Below are positions 44,001-55,100 of a stretch of DNA of 64,000 bases, in pieces. A program made the translations under genes and the position numbers. A model generated the notes under the pieces. It had not been told where the DNA came from and ran no database searches. It worked only from the letters and a program-made list of their open reading frames with translations. The number at the start of each line of letters is the position of its first letter. Position 1 is the first letter of the stretch. Source of the stretch: Archilochus colubris (taxonomy: Eukaryota; Chordata; Aves; Apodiformes; Trochilidae); contig CM041083.1 in NCBI GenBank assembly GCA_023079485.1, forward strand, positions 173,531,480-173,595,479, read 5' to 3'.

Positions 44001-47000
44001 AGGGCACTCACCTCCTGTGACTTCACACATGGGTGTGATTGCAGAATCATCCACTGGTACCCCTGTCATCTGCTCTGATTCTGGTGCTGTGATACCAGGC
44101 AAACGCAGAACCAAGGCAAATAACCTCTGATCCCATCGAAAAGGTTCCTTAGTCAACTCACTTCCAGGTAGAGGGGAATTGAGAGGTAAATGGAGCTGGA
44201 AAAGAATTTAAATCTGTGAATATACTTCTTTCTTAAAAAAATAATTAGGGTTACATAGTCATGGCAATTCACTCTGTACAAACACACTTACAACCTCTTC
44301 ACAGGTACTGTACATTACAAGGAAGATGCCCATCATTTAACCAGCACTTGAAAAATCCAAAGCAACCTGATGCACTAAGTTGAGAGTTACAAACCAAGTG
44401 AGAACAACCACTTTTTAAAACTGATCTAAACTTCAGAATCAATAGAATATTTTCTTTATAATTTCAGCATTAAGAACTACTTCACTGCAAAGTTCTTTTG
44501 TTCAAACTTTTTTTTTCCACAACAGGACCATTCTGTGCTTATTTTTCCTCAATTTTTCAAGATAAAAAGCACAACTAAGCAAAAAGGTAACATTAATCTA
44601 AGACTCCTGCAGAATAAGTATAACTTGGGTAGGGTTGCTCAAAAATATCTATCTGCCAGGATCACCTACTCCAAATAACTCAGCTTCAACAAGTGACCTA
44701 ATGTAGTATCTATAATATAAAATCAGAAGGTAGAGATTTTACATAACTTGGGTATATCATGCAACTAAACTGATGCCTGTGCTTTAATGAAAAAGCAGAA
44801 ATTAAAATCAACACAAATGCTAAACTGAGTTCTCACTTTTAGGGGATAGATAACAGCCACAGCTACCCATACAAGGCAGAATTGCTTGCCATGTGCCATT
44901 GTGTTATGCCTCAGCCTGGGAAGAACTACACAAGTTTACTGCAAAATAATGGAAATATCACGGGACACTGAATACATGGGAGCATTTCTTTTTGCTTTAT
45001 TTCTCAGAAAAGACAGTAAAAAAATTCAAGTGTCAGGCTTCAAGCATGCAGCAGTAAAGATACAGCAATGCTCAGGATATTATTTAACCACTAACAGCAA
45101 CAGCCAAGAGAGACTAACAGAACATCTAAAATTCCCAGGGTTAGCAGTAGTTTTATAAATCATTAACTGAAACTCAAAAATAAACCTAAATAAAAATCAA
45201 TGCCTTGGCTTCTGAGGAAGAGTACAAGGCCTTGGGAAGAGCAGTCTCTTTTTCAGTCCAGATACCTCACACAGAGGTTAGTGGGGAAAAATAAAGCTTA
45301 TCAAAGCCTTCAGCTACAGAAGCCCTGAACAGATAGACTGGACTTACTACCAGTAAATATAAGTCTCAGAAAACTGATATCACTGTCAGTACAAGCAAGA
45401 TTCTCATTTCACCTGGAGCACTGCAGCCATGAAAGGACAAACCAAAACACTCCTTAACATTCAAGTGGTGCTAACAGTTCCACTCCCTGCCCTAATACAA
45501 GGGCTGAGCTCAAAAGCTGAAGCAAACTCAAATTCTCACTTTCTTGCTTATGCAGCATTCAAAAATAATCCCAATCCTGAATCTCAGCTCCATGTTAGCA
45601 AAGGAAAATACCAGTCTGCTCCAAAACTTGATGCAAGTCCTCAAAAGCACCCATGACAAATCCATTTCAGTTATAGTTCACAGTGGTTAAGTAGTTTACA
45701 TCGAGCCATTGAAAAAGATTTTCTGTTTCCTTAGTTTTAAGAGATAAACTTGTAAACATTAAACCTAATTCCCAAGCTGCAAACCACAGATATTTCTGTT
45801 TACATAATTGCAAACATTTCTTATTGGAAAAATACATATCTGTGTGTGTATCAATAAAATTACTCTTTTTCATTCCCAAAGCCAGGAACAAACACGAGAA
45901 GCCCACTCCTGTAACATGAGCAAGAATGAGAACACTTTGGACTTTTTGGCACACCTGATACTTCCTCCTGAAGTTCGGCTTTTGCTGATGGAAGCAGAGA
46001 GCACATGTGGGAAGAACATCATTTTACCCAAATGTTTCACATGAAATTGGTCAAAGGGTGCTCAGTTATGTACCTGATTTATTACTGATCCACATCCATG
46101 TTTTTTGCTTTTTTTTTTCCCACAAAGAGCCAGCAGTGCCTGCCTGGCAATTCTTAGTGGTCTGGAAGAGGATTCAATTGCAAGCACCACACTGTTCTCA
46201 CCTGAGGCTATTAAGAAATGCCACTCACCAAATTTCCCTACTTAGATTTGACTGAACAGAAGATTTACTACCTCTGAAGAGTACATTTCATCTGCAAAAA
46301 TACTTCTGTAACAGCACTGTTTTTTTTCAGACAGCACATATATACATTTATTTATATATATTTATATATAAGTATCCCATTGGACCCTGCGCCAGCACTA
46401 TGCAGGGTTCAGCTTATCTCAAACCACAAAAACTTCCTTTGCTCATATTGAGAGAACTCCAAAACCAAAAAGTACACAGCAGCAGATCATTGCATTATGT
46501 ACATATTACTATCAGACTATAAGACGACAAGCAAAGTTATCAGAATAAAGTCCAATGTCCTCACTTACTTTCTAACTGTTTAATTCCAGTTATATTTAAC
46601 ATAGTGGAGAATATTGAACATATATAGTATATTTAACATGTTAGGGGAGAAGTTACAGACTCAAAGCAGTCCTCATTCTCCACAGACATTAGTAACTTGG
46701 TCTTCTCACATCCAGTTGTTCTCTTTTAACTAATATTGTATTAGCATAGCAACTACATACCTAGCAGAAAATAATATGGGTCTAGAGATGTATATTTTGC
46801 ATTTCATTTCTCTTTGCCCAAGCCTATTTCAATACAAAGGTATTTATATCTTTTCCTCTTTGTCCTTCTTATTGGTTGTTGAGAAGAAGATAGACAAGTC
46901 AATTTAAAGCGAAGTTATTTACCAGCAATGGTCTTCAACTTGCTGTCTATATAAATTCACCCATAAGTGTCCTTCTAGCTTAGTAGTAAAAAAAATCTGT

Positions 47001-50000
47001 TTTGTCTCACCACTAGTCCGAAGGAGCACACACAAACCCTACCATTCCCAAATGCCATAATGCTATAATAATTTGCTTTATGCCCCTCTCCTCTGCCTTT
47101 AAATGCACTAAAATATTCAAGAACTCAGAGGGGTAAGAGGACAACCTGTTACTGAGGAGATTTTTAAAGAATCCTGTTACTGGTGAGCAGGTCTTTTGTT
47201 TATTCTCAGCCCATGTTTCTACATACATTTATGCAATTACAAGTAGCACAGTATCAAATACTCAAAATAAACCCCACATAAAAGGATCCTAGAGGCACTT
47301 AGGCTGAATAAAAGCTAGATCAGTATTAGAGAACTCTGCAGCAGCATGGTAGTTGGTGAAAGAGTGCAATGATATTCTGGCAATGACTGCATATACAGGT
47401 TATACATTAAAATAGGCAGCACTGCTTAAGCTTGAGTACCCAGATAAATATAGGCAGCTCTATGTTGGGAAAATTCATAGGTCATTCAGTGATTAGGTAT
47501 TCAATAAAAACACAGAGACAGTTACCTTCTGTCTTTTTCTATCTAAAAAAATTAAATAATCTTCCTTGCAGGCTTTTCTGGTACCCATAAAAAGACAAGA
47601 GATCTCTAACATTCCAGACAAATGAAGCATTCCATCATTAGACAACCAAAGAACTAAGGATGGGCAACAAGATTCAAGCCCAGCTGAGAAAACAAGTTCT
47701 TAACAGACTGAGAAACTCTATTTGAGACTTAACAGCAGCATTATGTTTTCCTATCTTTGCCCATCCAGTTATATGCAGTTACAACACAGAGATAGAACGC
47801 CATAAATTGTTCTCCTTTAGGAAATAAGATGAGAAAGGTTAACTGACACACCCTGTCAATGACATGAGTTACTTGGTCACCCTGCGACTAGCATTAGTCA
47901 TGAAGAAGACCACACTGAGCTGATAGTGACACAAAATTCATATGTTAAGAGCTCTGGGGATCAATGCCTAATGCTGTGATCTTGGCAACTTCTGCTAACA
48001 GGAATAACATAGATAAAGAAGAACAGGAAAATACATGTAATGTAGTGTATGCCCCACATTTCTCACAGAATTTGTTTAGAAGACAGTACCTTTAGCTAGA
48101 AGAACTATGACTGGAAATATTATGCAGTACTTACAGTTTCTCATTACTCTTGAAAGTAAACAGGACCTTGCCACTTGCTAAAGTTATTACATCAAGAATG
48201 CAATGGGGAATCCATGGGAATGCAAGAATCAATGCTGTGGAGGATCAACGTGGCAAACAGTTTCAGATGAGAAGTCAAAAAAACTTCTGAATTCAAGTGC
48301 AATAGTATCTTATAAGTGGAAATTCAGAATAATAACAACATAGGGAAGCCAAGCAGTATTGGCCATGCTCTTTGCTTGCATAATCATTCATCAGGATGTA
48401 TCGATCAGTCAATAACCCAGTTTCAGTCTTGCAAACAGAAGGTTAATGCTTCTTCTTAAAACAGAGGATATGTAAAATGAAGACATGAGAACATAGCCCA
48501 GCAGCTGCAGAGCTAAAGGAATATGACATTCTATTTCATAATATAAAGAGGAATAACAGAAATCCCCTCAGGCAATTAAACACTTGTTAAAGAAAAAATC
48601 AAGGAAGGGCTAAGACCAAATTTGAGTTATCAGGCCAGAAGTGAAAGCAACCCCAAGGAGTCCATATCATGAGACCAGTGTTTAATCATTGTATTCCAAC
48701 AGTATGAGCCCATCCCTTCCTCAAGCTATGACTGGGACAAGTGATCCCAGGGAAGAATCTGGTTGATATGCCATGCTGAATGTGGAATTGATACTGGCAC
48801 CTCTCAGTACATCAGCAGTGTTGCATTAGAAAGTCAGTGCCAGGAAGGACAGGACAGGACTGAAAATCCTGTTAACTTATGCTGGTGGAGATGATAATTG
48901 CATAGACTGCATCATTCTTGTCTTCAGTCAGAACAACTGAAACATCCAGCAGAAACAAGGTAGTGCTGAATGGGTAAGGCTCTTTATCTGCAAACCCATA
49001 TTCAGTTCTTCAAAGGAACAGGAAATTTAAAGAATTCAGCAAGAGGAAGAATTTAAAGAATTCAACCCCTCCAAAACAGGGTTTAAACTTGACTGTTTCA
49101 CACTAGGGCAAATGACAGTGTTCCCATAGTGAGAAAGCACATTTCCTTGGTAAGAATGCAAATGTACATCTGAATGACAAAGCTTTGAGAAAACTTGCCT
49201 CCAGGTACCACGCAGGCTTCACAGGCTTTCCAAAAACAAGGTTCTGTCAGTTCTCTTGTGCACAAGTTTTAAAAGAACTAAAAATATACTGACTTAATTC
49301 ATGATTCCTTTACACAGGAAGCAAGAACACTGTTGTCATAGCCAGTGGGATATGACCACTTCCAAAACCAACTCTGAGCTGCCTCTCTGAAGCTAAACCC
49401 AAATAACAGAAAAGATATTTTAAAGTGACTAAAAAGCTTTGTTACTGAACAGAAGAGAAACAATGGACTTCCATACCTCCAGGGTACTGTTACTCTGCTA
49501 ATTCTGCTTCATTTCTGCATGTCCAACTTGAGATGTAACTGTAAAGGATGCTCAAGCTGCACTAAGAAAAATTCTGATCAATAGGACACATGTTGACAAA
49601 AGTAAAAGATCATCCCTGAAAGAGAGAAGCAGCCTTGGATGCTTTATTCCCCTGCTCTTTAATAGTGTTATGGATGTTCCTACGGGTACAACTAAAGAAA
49701 AGGAGGGGGGAAAAGGAGGGGGGGAAGTCACATCCATTGCTGGGTAGGAAATTTATGGCCTTTAAATACATATGGAAGAGCACTCAAAGAAATCTGCATT
49801 TTGTCTTGCAAGGGATTAAGAGCAGTGGTGACTTTCAGTTCCTCCAGAAGGCAATGCCTTTAAATCTGCTAATTTACCAAGAAATCACTAGATCACTATC
49901 ATTAGTAGAGCAGATTGTGCATCTCTAGAATGTAGACTAACAATTACTGAATCACCTAAGTGTCAAATTTGGCCCAATGTCAAAATCATGTTGCTAAAAC

Positions 50001-52121
50001 TCTGGGCATAAAGCATACTTAGCAGTCAGCACTGAACATGAGACAAGCCTGAATTTAGCCTATTAAAGCAGCCAACAAAAAACGTTACCTCAGTCTAAAT
50101 TACAACAATTTAAAGATGTGAATGTGCGACCAAATGGTTACCTGACCACAAGATCTTTTCTTAAGAAGACTAAGATGAAAAAGCTGTACCTACTTTTGAA
50201 GGAAAAGGAACACAAGAAGCTTATGGATATAAAAAAAAAACAAAACTTTTGCTATAAGAAAGAGTTCATGACAGCCACTAGAGCTTTCTTACCTATATCA
50301 TTTTGCATAAACGAACAAGACCAAAAAAATTGTAATGTAGAATCATAGAAGTGTGTACATTAGAAGGGACACATGAAGCTAATACAGTCCAGAGCCTTCT
50401 AACCTTTCAGGGCCTTCTCCAACTCAGTTCTGAGCAACTTCAATAATGGAGATCTCACAAACACTGCACAACCTATGTCAGTGTTCAGTCAGCCAAAGAG
50501 TTAATTTTTCCTCCTTGACAGACAATCAGAATTTCCCCAGGTACAACGTGCAGCTGCTGCCTCTCATTCTCAGCCCTGTGCACCTACAAGAAAAGTCAGG
50601 CTCTCTCCCTCAAGCTGGTGCACATGGTGGTAAAACATCCCCCACAGGCTTCTGTCCTAAAGACTGAGCAAACCCAATTCTCAGTCTCTACTCAAACGTC
50701 AATTGCTTCAGCCTCTGAGCATCTTGGTGTCCCTCACTCCAGGATGTCAATGTCAGATTTTACAAGTTAGTCATGTGATAGCAGAGAAGTTGCTTCTTCT
50801 CAAGAAAGGACTTGCACACCAAAGTAATTACCCTATTAGGTCTTAAAAAAAAAAAAAAGACAAAACCAAAACCAGTATTATGCTATTATCAGCAGGAAAT
50901 ATTGTAGAAGGCTCTAAAAGTGTTGCACCACTTTCTGTTTAACTAACACTTTCTCACTGACAATCACTCAAATATGAGGCTGCTATCCTACTCAGTATTT
51001 TGGATCACACCAAATATCAATCACTGGATCAAGCTGGAAATAGCTTATTGGGTAAAAAAAACATTATAAAAGTGAAGTTTTATATAGACAATCTACTTGG
51101 TATCGTGGATGCAGGCATTCACTCTCAGTTAGTGGCTATGGCTATTTATTAGTAGTCCACACAGAATCAGGAGGTCATTCAACTTTCTTCCTGTAAGTCA
51201 GATACATTACAAAAATACTCAAATACCACTTTCTATAAAAACAACTTTAATAATTGCTGTAACAACGTGATCTAATAGAGCATTAGGAAAAAACCAAGTA
51301 ACTAGTGAACAGTGACGTGTGGCAAGTTAATCTATATAGTCAAATACATTGTACTACATGGAAAAGCCTGAATCCTCCCCATAAGCCTTGGAACAGATCT
51401 CTGGATATTAACCTTTTTCCTGAAAAGGAAATGAGCTTAGGGATTTTATTATTTTACTTTTTTTTCCTACTGCATGGAACAGGTACTGGTCACACCAACC
51501 CTATTCCCAGTGACCTCTTCCATCTTTTAAGGGAAAGAATTCAAAACAGTCAATAAGTTAAAACAGTTCAATGCCTCAGCATTTACTATACCTCTGAGTT
51601 TGCCAGATGTCTGAGCAGGTACTCCAGTATTTTAAGATTCAGTGTTTTAAACTGCTCTACAGATTTAATTTGAAATACATTTCTTCAGCTCTTACCTTGG
51701 ATTATGAAGACAATACTTTTTTGATGAACATCACTTTTAGAGCAAAGTGGAAAAGAAGGATGTATTTCACATACTTACTTACTGGCCACATCCTTTGGGA
51801 AATCACTATATTAATTTAGGTCTATATATAAAGAATTTATATGTAGATCAACAGTTAAACACATGCACTCTTTACAGACATTTCTTCTGCTAACATGTTT
51901 GAAAAACCATGAACTTCCTCTTTTGAGCTATTAATGAATATACTTCTGGGGAGTCATCTATGCTCCTACTATAAACAGTATTCCAACACACTGTTTAGTA
52001 CACATCATTGTAAAAAGAGGTCAGATCTTACCTCTTCCTGTATCCCACTAGTAGTAGTTAATTTACTTCCATCAGTAACTGTTATAATTATTGCTGGCTC
52101 CAGAAAAAAGGGGTTTCGTCC
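28932..52121 (-). CDS. INTS6: INTS6, Integrator complex subunit 6 (exons 4-18; 5' end outside the window)
   Basis: INTS6 (DICE1) is a nuclear subunit of the Integrator complex, which cleaves nascent snRNAs and paused transcripts; it helps attach the PP2A phosphatase to the complex. Fifteen exons on the - strand join in frame: 52032-52121, 44012-44195, 42904-43029, 41908-42062, 39680-39832, 39409-39541, 38812-38906, 38309-38419, 36490-36705, 36255-36381, 34904-35046, 34011-34245, 32922-33293, 32387-32480 and 28932-29025. They total 2328 nt, or 775 residues plus stop. Compared with the human protein (887 aa) the first 113 residues (exons 1-3) are missing, so the window copy starts inside the von Willebrand A domain. 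Most segments are nearly identical to human; the exon 16 linker is the main divergent part. The C-terminus matches the conserved INTS6/DDX26B C-terminal domain. Exon numbers follow human and are inferred. Confidence 0.97.
30257..30341 (+). mobile_element. CR1 LINE extreme 3' end (short copy)
   Basis: Only the last 85 bp are present: GTGACTGTGGTGGTAGTTG, GGTTGGACTCGATGATC, CCTTCCAACCCAGCC and two ATTCTATG units. It matches the subfamily seen in SERPINE3 introns. Confidence 0.93.
31285..31323. repeat. 21-bp tandem duplication
   Basis: AATATAATGGATAACCTG occurs at 31285-31302 and again, without change, at 31306-31323. Confidence 0.85.
32387..32480 (-). CDS. INTS6: INTS6 exon 17
   Basis: It encodes YERIFFLLKHVQGSLQTRLI followed by FLQNVIKEAS, part of the conserved C-terminal domain. 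The acceptor is ctttaag and the donor CAAG|gtaggt. Phe replaces Thr of the human sequence in ERIFTLL. Confidence 0.96.
32922..33293 (-). CDS. INTS6: INTS6 exon 16 (variable linker)
   Basis: This longest exon (372 nt) encodes a Ser/Asn/Glu-rich, probably disordered linker: from SETNNEVTMEDVVENHVADP to the conserved IMKEIRKPGR. VVENHVAD, GHLG, GFLEN and the final block align with human, with many changes between. The acceptor is ttttttcag and the donor AGAA|gtaagt. Confidence 0.95.
34011..34245 (-). CDS. INTS6: INTS6 exon 15
   Basis: It encodes GMMIDEADEFVSGPQNKHKR through the basic patch KRRRCMSPLLRGR, a likely nuclear-localisation region, to KPIPIHK. The acceptor is attacag and the donor AAAA|gtaagt. 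Confidence 0.96.
34904..35046 (-). CDS. INTS6: INTS6 exon 14
   Basis: It encodes QVHSVPIAQMGNYQEYLKQI to HTFGNPFKLDKK, nearly identical to human. The acceptor is aaaatag; the donor AAAG|gtgact is weaker than consensus. Confidence 0.96.
36255..36381 (-). CDS. INTS6: INTS6 exon 13
   Basis: It encodes DLKPQTFRNAYDIPRRNLLD to STRKFLKGQDE. The acceptor is accatag; the donor GAAG|gttgga departs from consensus at +3 to +5 yet the reading frame across it fits the human protein exactly. Confidence 0.95.
36490..36705 (-). CDS. INTS6: INTS6 exon 12
   Basis: It encodes 72 residues, AKIESDRVIGSVGKKVAQET to FQIALLNK. The acceptor is aaattaag and the donor TAAG|gtaagc. A few residues differ from human in the middle (for example LLQGITGEIPHRPLDL). 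Confidence 0.96.
38309..38419 (-). CDS. INTS6: INTS6 exon 11
   Basis: It encodes PLKKAVRMMGAPNLIADNVE to SYLKKLSQQ, close to human. The acceptor is atttcag and the donor GCAG|gtaatg. Confidence 0.96.
38812..38906 (-). CDS. INTS6: INTS6 exon 10
   Basis: It encodes DLFKVHKAKPTLKWRQSFES and YLKTMPPYYLG, matching the human sequence. The acceptor is accatcag and the donor TGGG|gtaaga. Confidence 0.96.
39409..39541 (-). CDS. INTS6: INTS6 exon 9
   Basis: It encodes VYVSNSAKYSELGHPFGYLK to YNYPVLLPLL, matching human. The acceptor is attgcag and the donor CTAG|gtaagc. The preceding intron (138 bp) begins with GC. Confidence 0.96.
39680..39832 (-). CDS. INTS6: INTS6 exon 8, followed by a GC donor
   Basis: It encodes PPRTSHPVVKFSCTDCEPMV to RKSPQTCWQ. 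The acceptor is gtttag. The donor reads GGCAG|gcaagt: frame and protein alignment require the exon to stop at 39680, so the intron is GC-AG. Using the nearby GT at 39675-39674 would shift the frame. Confidence 0.95.
41908..42062 (-). CDS. INTS6: INTS6 exon 7
   Basis: It encodes AQVDISRTFGPQPWHSCHKL to FWPDQNSPTL. The acceptor is ttctgtag and the donor GCTG|gtaggt. Its first residues differ from human (DAQVDISRT against EDGQPDISRP). Confidence 0.95.
42904..43029 (-). CDS. INTS6: INTS6 exon 6
   Basis: It encodes GRSYCVCSPRMLNQCLESLV to AGPDPSPID, matching human. The acceptor is cattccag; the donor GATG|gtactt is weak. Confidence 0.95.
44012..44195 (-). CDS. INTS6: INTS6 exon 5 (end of VWA domain)
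   Basis: It encodes LHLPLNSPLPGSELTKEPFR, then WDQRLFALVLRLPG and ITPMCEVTG. It contains the last strands of the von Willebrand A-like fold. The acceptor is ttttccag and the donor GGAG|gtgagt. Confidence 0.95.
44196..52031 (-). other. INTS6 intron 4
   Basis: A 7.8-kb intron. It contains an old CR1 copy near 50338-50745, an AT-rich TATATA stretch near 46335-46370 and a short direct repeat (AATTTAAAGAATTCA) near 49025 and 49051. No exon was recognised. Confidence 0.8.
50338..50745 (-). mobile_element. Old diverged CR1 LINE 3' region
   Basis: AGAATCATAGAAGTG, TTAGAAGGGACACATGAAGC and a later GTCAGTGTTCAGTCAGCC are degraded forms of the CR1 reverse complement, and CTGAGCATCTTGGTGTCCCTC matches a block further inside the element. 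Several inserts and losses mark it as older than the other copies. Confidence 0.75.
52032..52121 (-). CDS. INTS6: INTS6 exon 4 (first exon present in the window)
   Basis: It encodes GRNPFFLEPAIIITVTDGSK and LTTTSGIQEE. IIITVTDGSKLTTT is a core strand and loop of the VWA domain with the conserved Thr-Asp-Gly. The acceptor is ttcccttag and the donor AGAG|gtaaga. It equals human residues starting about 114. Confidence 0.96.
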
Positions 52122-55100
52122 CTAAGGGAAGAAAAAAAAAAAAGGCAATTTCATTTAAAATGGTGTAACAAATTTGTAAGCTTCTTTTCAGTCATTAAAC
52201 AGCCAGATATTTACTGACAAAACAAAGAGGCCTGAGTTATTTATTCTCACACACTATAAAGAACAGTGCTATGGAGTTTTGAGTCTTTTTGCAGCTAGGC
52301 CACGTAAACCTACACATTTAATATATCAGCAGTCAGTAAATACATAGGATAATAAGGCAAAAAAGGTTAACAAAAGACTTTGAGAACAATACTTCCAGTA
52401 TTCTGAAAAATTAACATCTGTTTAAAGAAGGAGCTGTCTCTTCAAAGCAGAGACAGTTCCAAATCCCCCTATTTCAGGTTTGATTTTATGAAGTATTTAA
52501 TTACTGTGTGACCAACTGAAGCACCTTGTGAATACCTTGTGATCACAATCCCCATGTTAAGGACTAATAGTCTATGTATGCAGGAAAACTCTGACATGAC
52601 TTGTACCAGTTACATTTTGCCCAGGGTGTTTCAACCATACACAGAAGACTTCAGAAACAAATATTTGAAAAACAGATAAACTTTCAATATGAATCATTTA
52701 AGATAGAAACATATACAAGGTAAGACATTCTGTGATACCATCAAAACGTTCAGCTGGTTTAGCTCTAAAAAAAAAAAAAACAAAAAAACAACCTGGTTTA
52801 CTACTAGCACTTCCTTTTCCTACTGCCAGTGTGCCAGGAAGCTTCTGGCCCTCCAGAAAAAAAGAGGATCCCAAAGTAAACCATTCATGTGTCAATTCCA
52901 AATGCAGGTAGCACATTCCACTTTATCTAGGGTTTAGCAGAAACTGGATAAAAGCTGCCACAAGTTATTGTTTCATGGCTCCCACTCTCCTATTGCCAAG
53001 CTTAAGGCCTCATTTCTCTTCTGCAGGAAACAAAAAAAGTAAAATACAACTAGAGTCACTGCCTTGTTCTGCTTAAAAAAAAAAAATCTCACAAATACTT
53101 ATAATTTACTCTAAAAACATGGAGAGAGAACTTGTAGGCTTAGTGAAAAGGGTGAGAATCCCAAAATTTTCTTTTTATATTTCATACTGCTACTAGAGAC
53201 AAAATAAATAGGCAAAAATAAAATTAAACAGTGAAGATCAATCTCGCCCACAAAAGCTAAGTTAATTCATAACCCAATTTAAAAAGTTACTCAAAAGAAT
53301 TTAAGGCCTCTCAAAATACACTGTATTTTAATTACAATAATTTTCTAAGAACATTTAGCCTTACTTAATTCTGAAGAACAGCTATGAGATCTTATTCTGC
53401 CAACGAGTAGCTCACCACAACTGCAAAACATTGGCTGGAAGCTAATTATGTTGCACTGAATATTACTGAGAGCAGGGTTTCTAACTAGAGGAAAAGGATA
53501 CCATTCCCATGAATTTTGAACATAAAAATACTTTAATCCTATTGCTAATAAATACATTTACAATTTATAAAAATAAGATTTTAGATTTACCATGTCATGA
53601 GCAATGCTCTCCAGGTCAATATTCTGGTCCAGTTTGAAATATAAATATTAATTGTCCCTGACAACCACTATGATCCAGATATCCTCATTACCTTAAACAC
53701 TTCTGTTTACCTCAACTGTAATCTTTCTCAAGTCAACTATCCAGAACTGAAGCTTTAACTTTAAACACTTTGGGCTCAGAATAATTATGAAGAAATAAAG
53801 AAGAAAACAAGATTCTAAGCTTGAGTCCTCTTGGGAAAAAAGCCTGACAAAGAAATTACTTTCTCCTCAGACTGTATTTTTAAATTTCATAAGCATTTTA
53901 CCTATAAAATGGATGATCACAAACTAAGTCAAGAATCACTATACAGCAACTTATTTACAAAAGCAAGAATCTCTTTGGCCTGGTTTGAGCCATTGCAGAA
54001 TACTTCACACCTGTTTAATAAGGGAAAGTTTCCCCTTCAAGTGTCCTCTTCACTGGCTAGATGTGAAACCACAGTAATCTTGAGTTCACCAACTCATCAA
54101 TACAGCTATAAATATTATCTTTTCTAGAAAAAAGTTATGAAATCAAGTTACAGAGTATATAACTCACTACTGCATTATTTAAAGACAAGTGAGAAGAGCT
54201 GAGTTCACTTAGGTGCACCTAAATTCAGAGTTCTGTGTAATTCAGAAACAACCCTACATTCCACCTAAAAGAGCAGAAGCATAATTATGATGTCAAAGAT
54301 GAACTTCAGATAAAATTTCTATTATTGAGATTTACTATTGTTGACTAAAATTTTCCATGTCATTAATTCTTCAAGAATACCACTGACTCCTCTGACCCTA
54401 CTCCTCCCCTTCACTATATGAAGGCATACAAAAACAGTATTAATTCAAGTATTCCAAGAAAAAAACCTAACCCTAATTTATATAAACTCTCAAAACTCAG
54501 ATTTTTTTAGCAAATTTGACAAAATGAAATTCCATTATTTTTTTAAATAAGCTGCAATAGCTTTGTAAATTAACATTTTTGATGCTTTTTCAATCTAACC
54601 GAATTATTTTACCTAGCTCTTTCTTTACAACTATACTATTAAAATAAAAGACTACAGATTTAGACATCGTAGAAATACATTCTTCAAAATACACAGCAAC
54701 ACCACTGACTGTGAATGCATCTGAAATCAGCTCAGCACAGCTCTATTTTAGTTATGCAGTGAAACACTGAGTGACAGAGCATTCCTTACCAGCCCTTTGG
54801 CAGCTTCCAGGTTTGCTGAAACACACTGGAAATCAGCTCAACATACCAAGGTGTAAATAACAAACCTGTTTACAACTTACTCTGACAACTAACCAACCAG
54901 CACTACCGTTTTGTTCCTTTCAAAACAAAAATAATCCACCAGCTAATTTTAGTGCCATCTTACATTCCCACACAGGAAAGTCAAAGATAGAAAGTGCGAA
55001 GCGCTGAGTTCTTAAAATAAGTAGGGTAAAGATCAACTTGGCCTCAGTGCCAACACCTTGGGAAACCTTAGGGCATCATTCACAATTTAAGCCAGCATTA

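Larger units (their letters stand above)
32481..44011 (-). other. INTS6 introns 5 to 16 (short to medium introns)
   Basis: Introns between the listed exons range from 108 bp (36382-36489) and 138 bp (39542-39679, GC-AG) to about 2.1 kb (39833-41907). No mobile element of recent type, tRNA or snoRNA with clear boxes was recognised in them. The scarcity of CR1 here contrasts with SERPINE3. Confidence 0.75.
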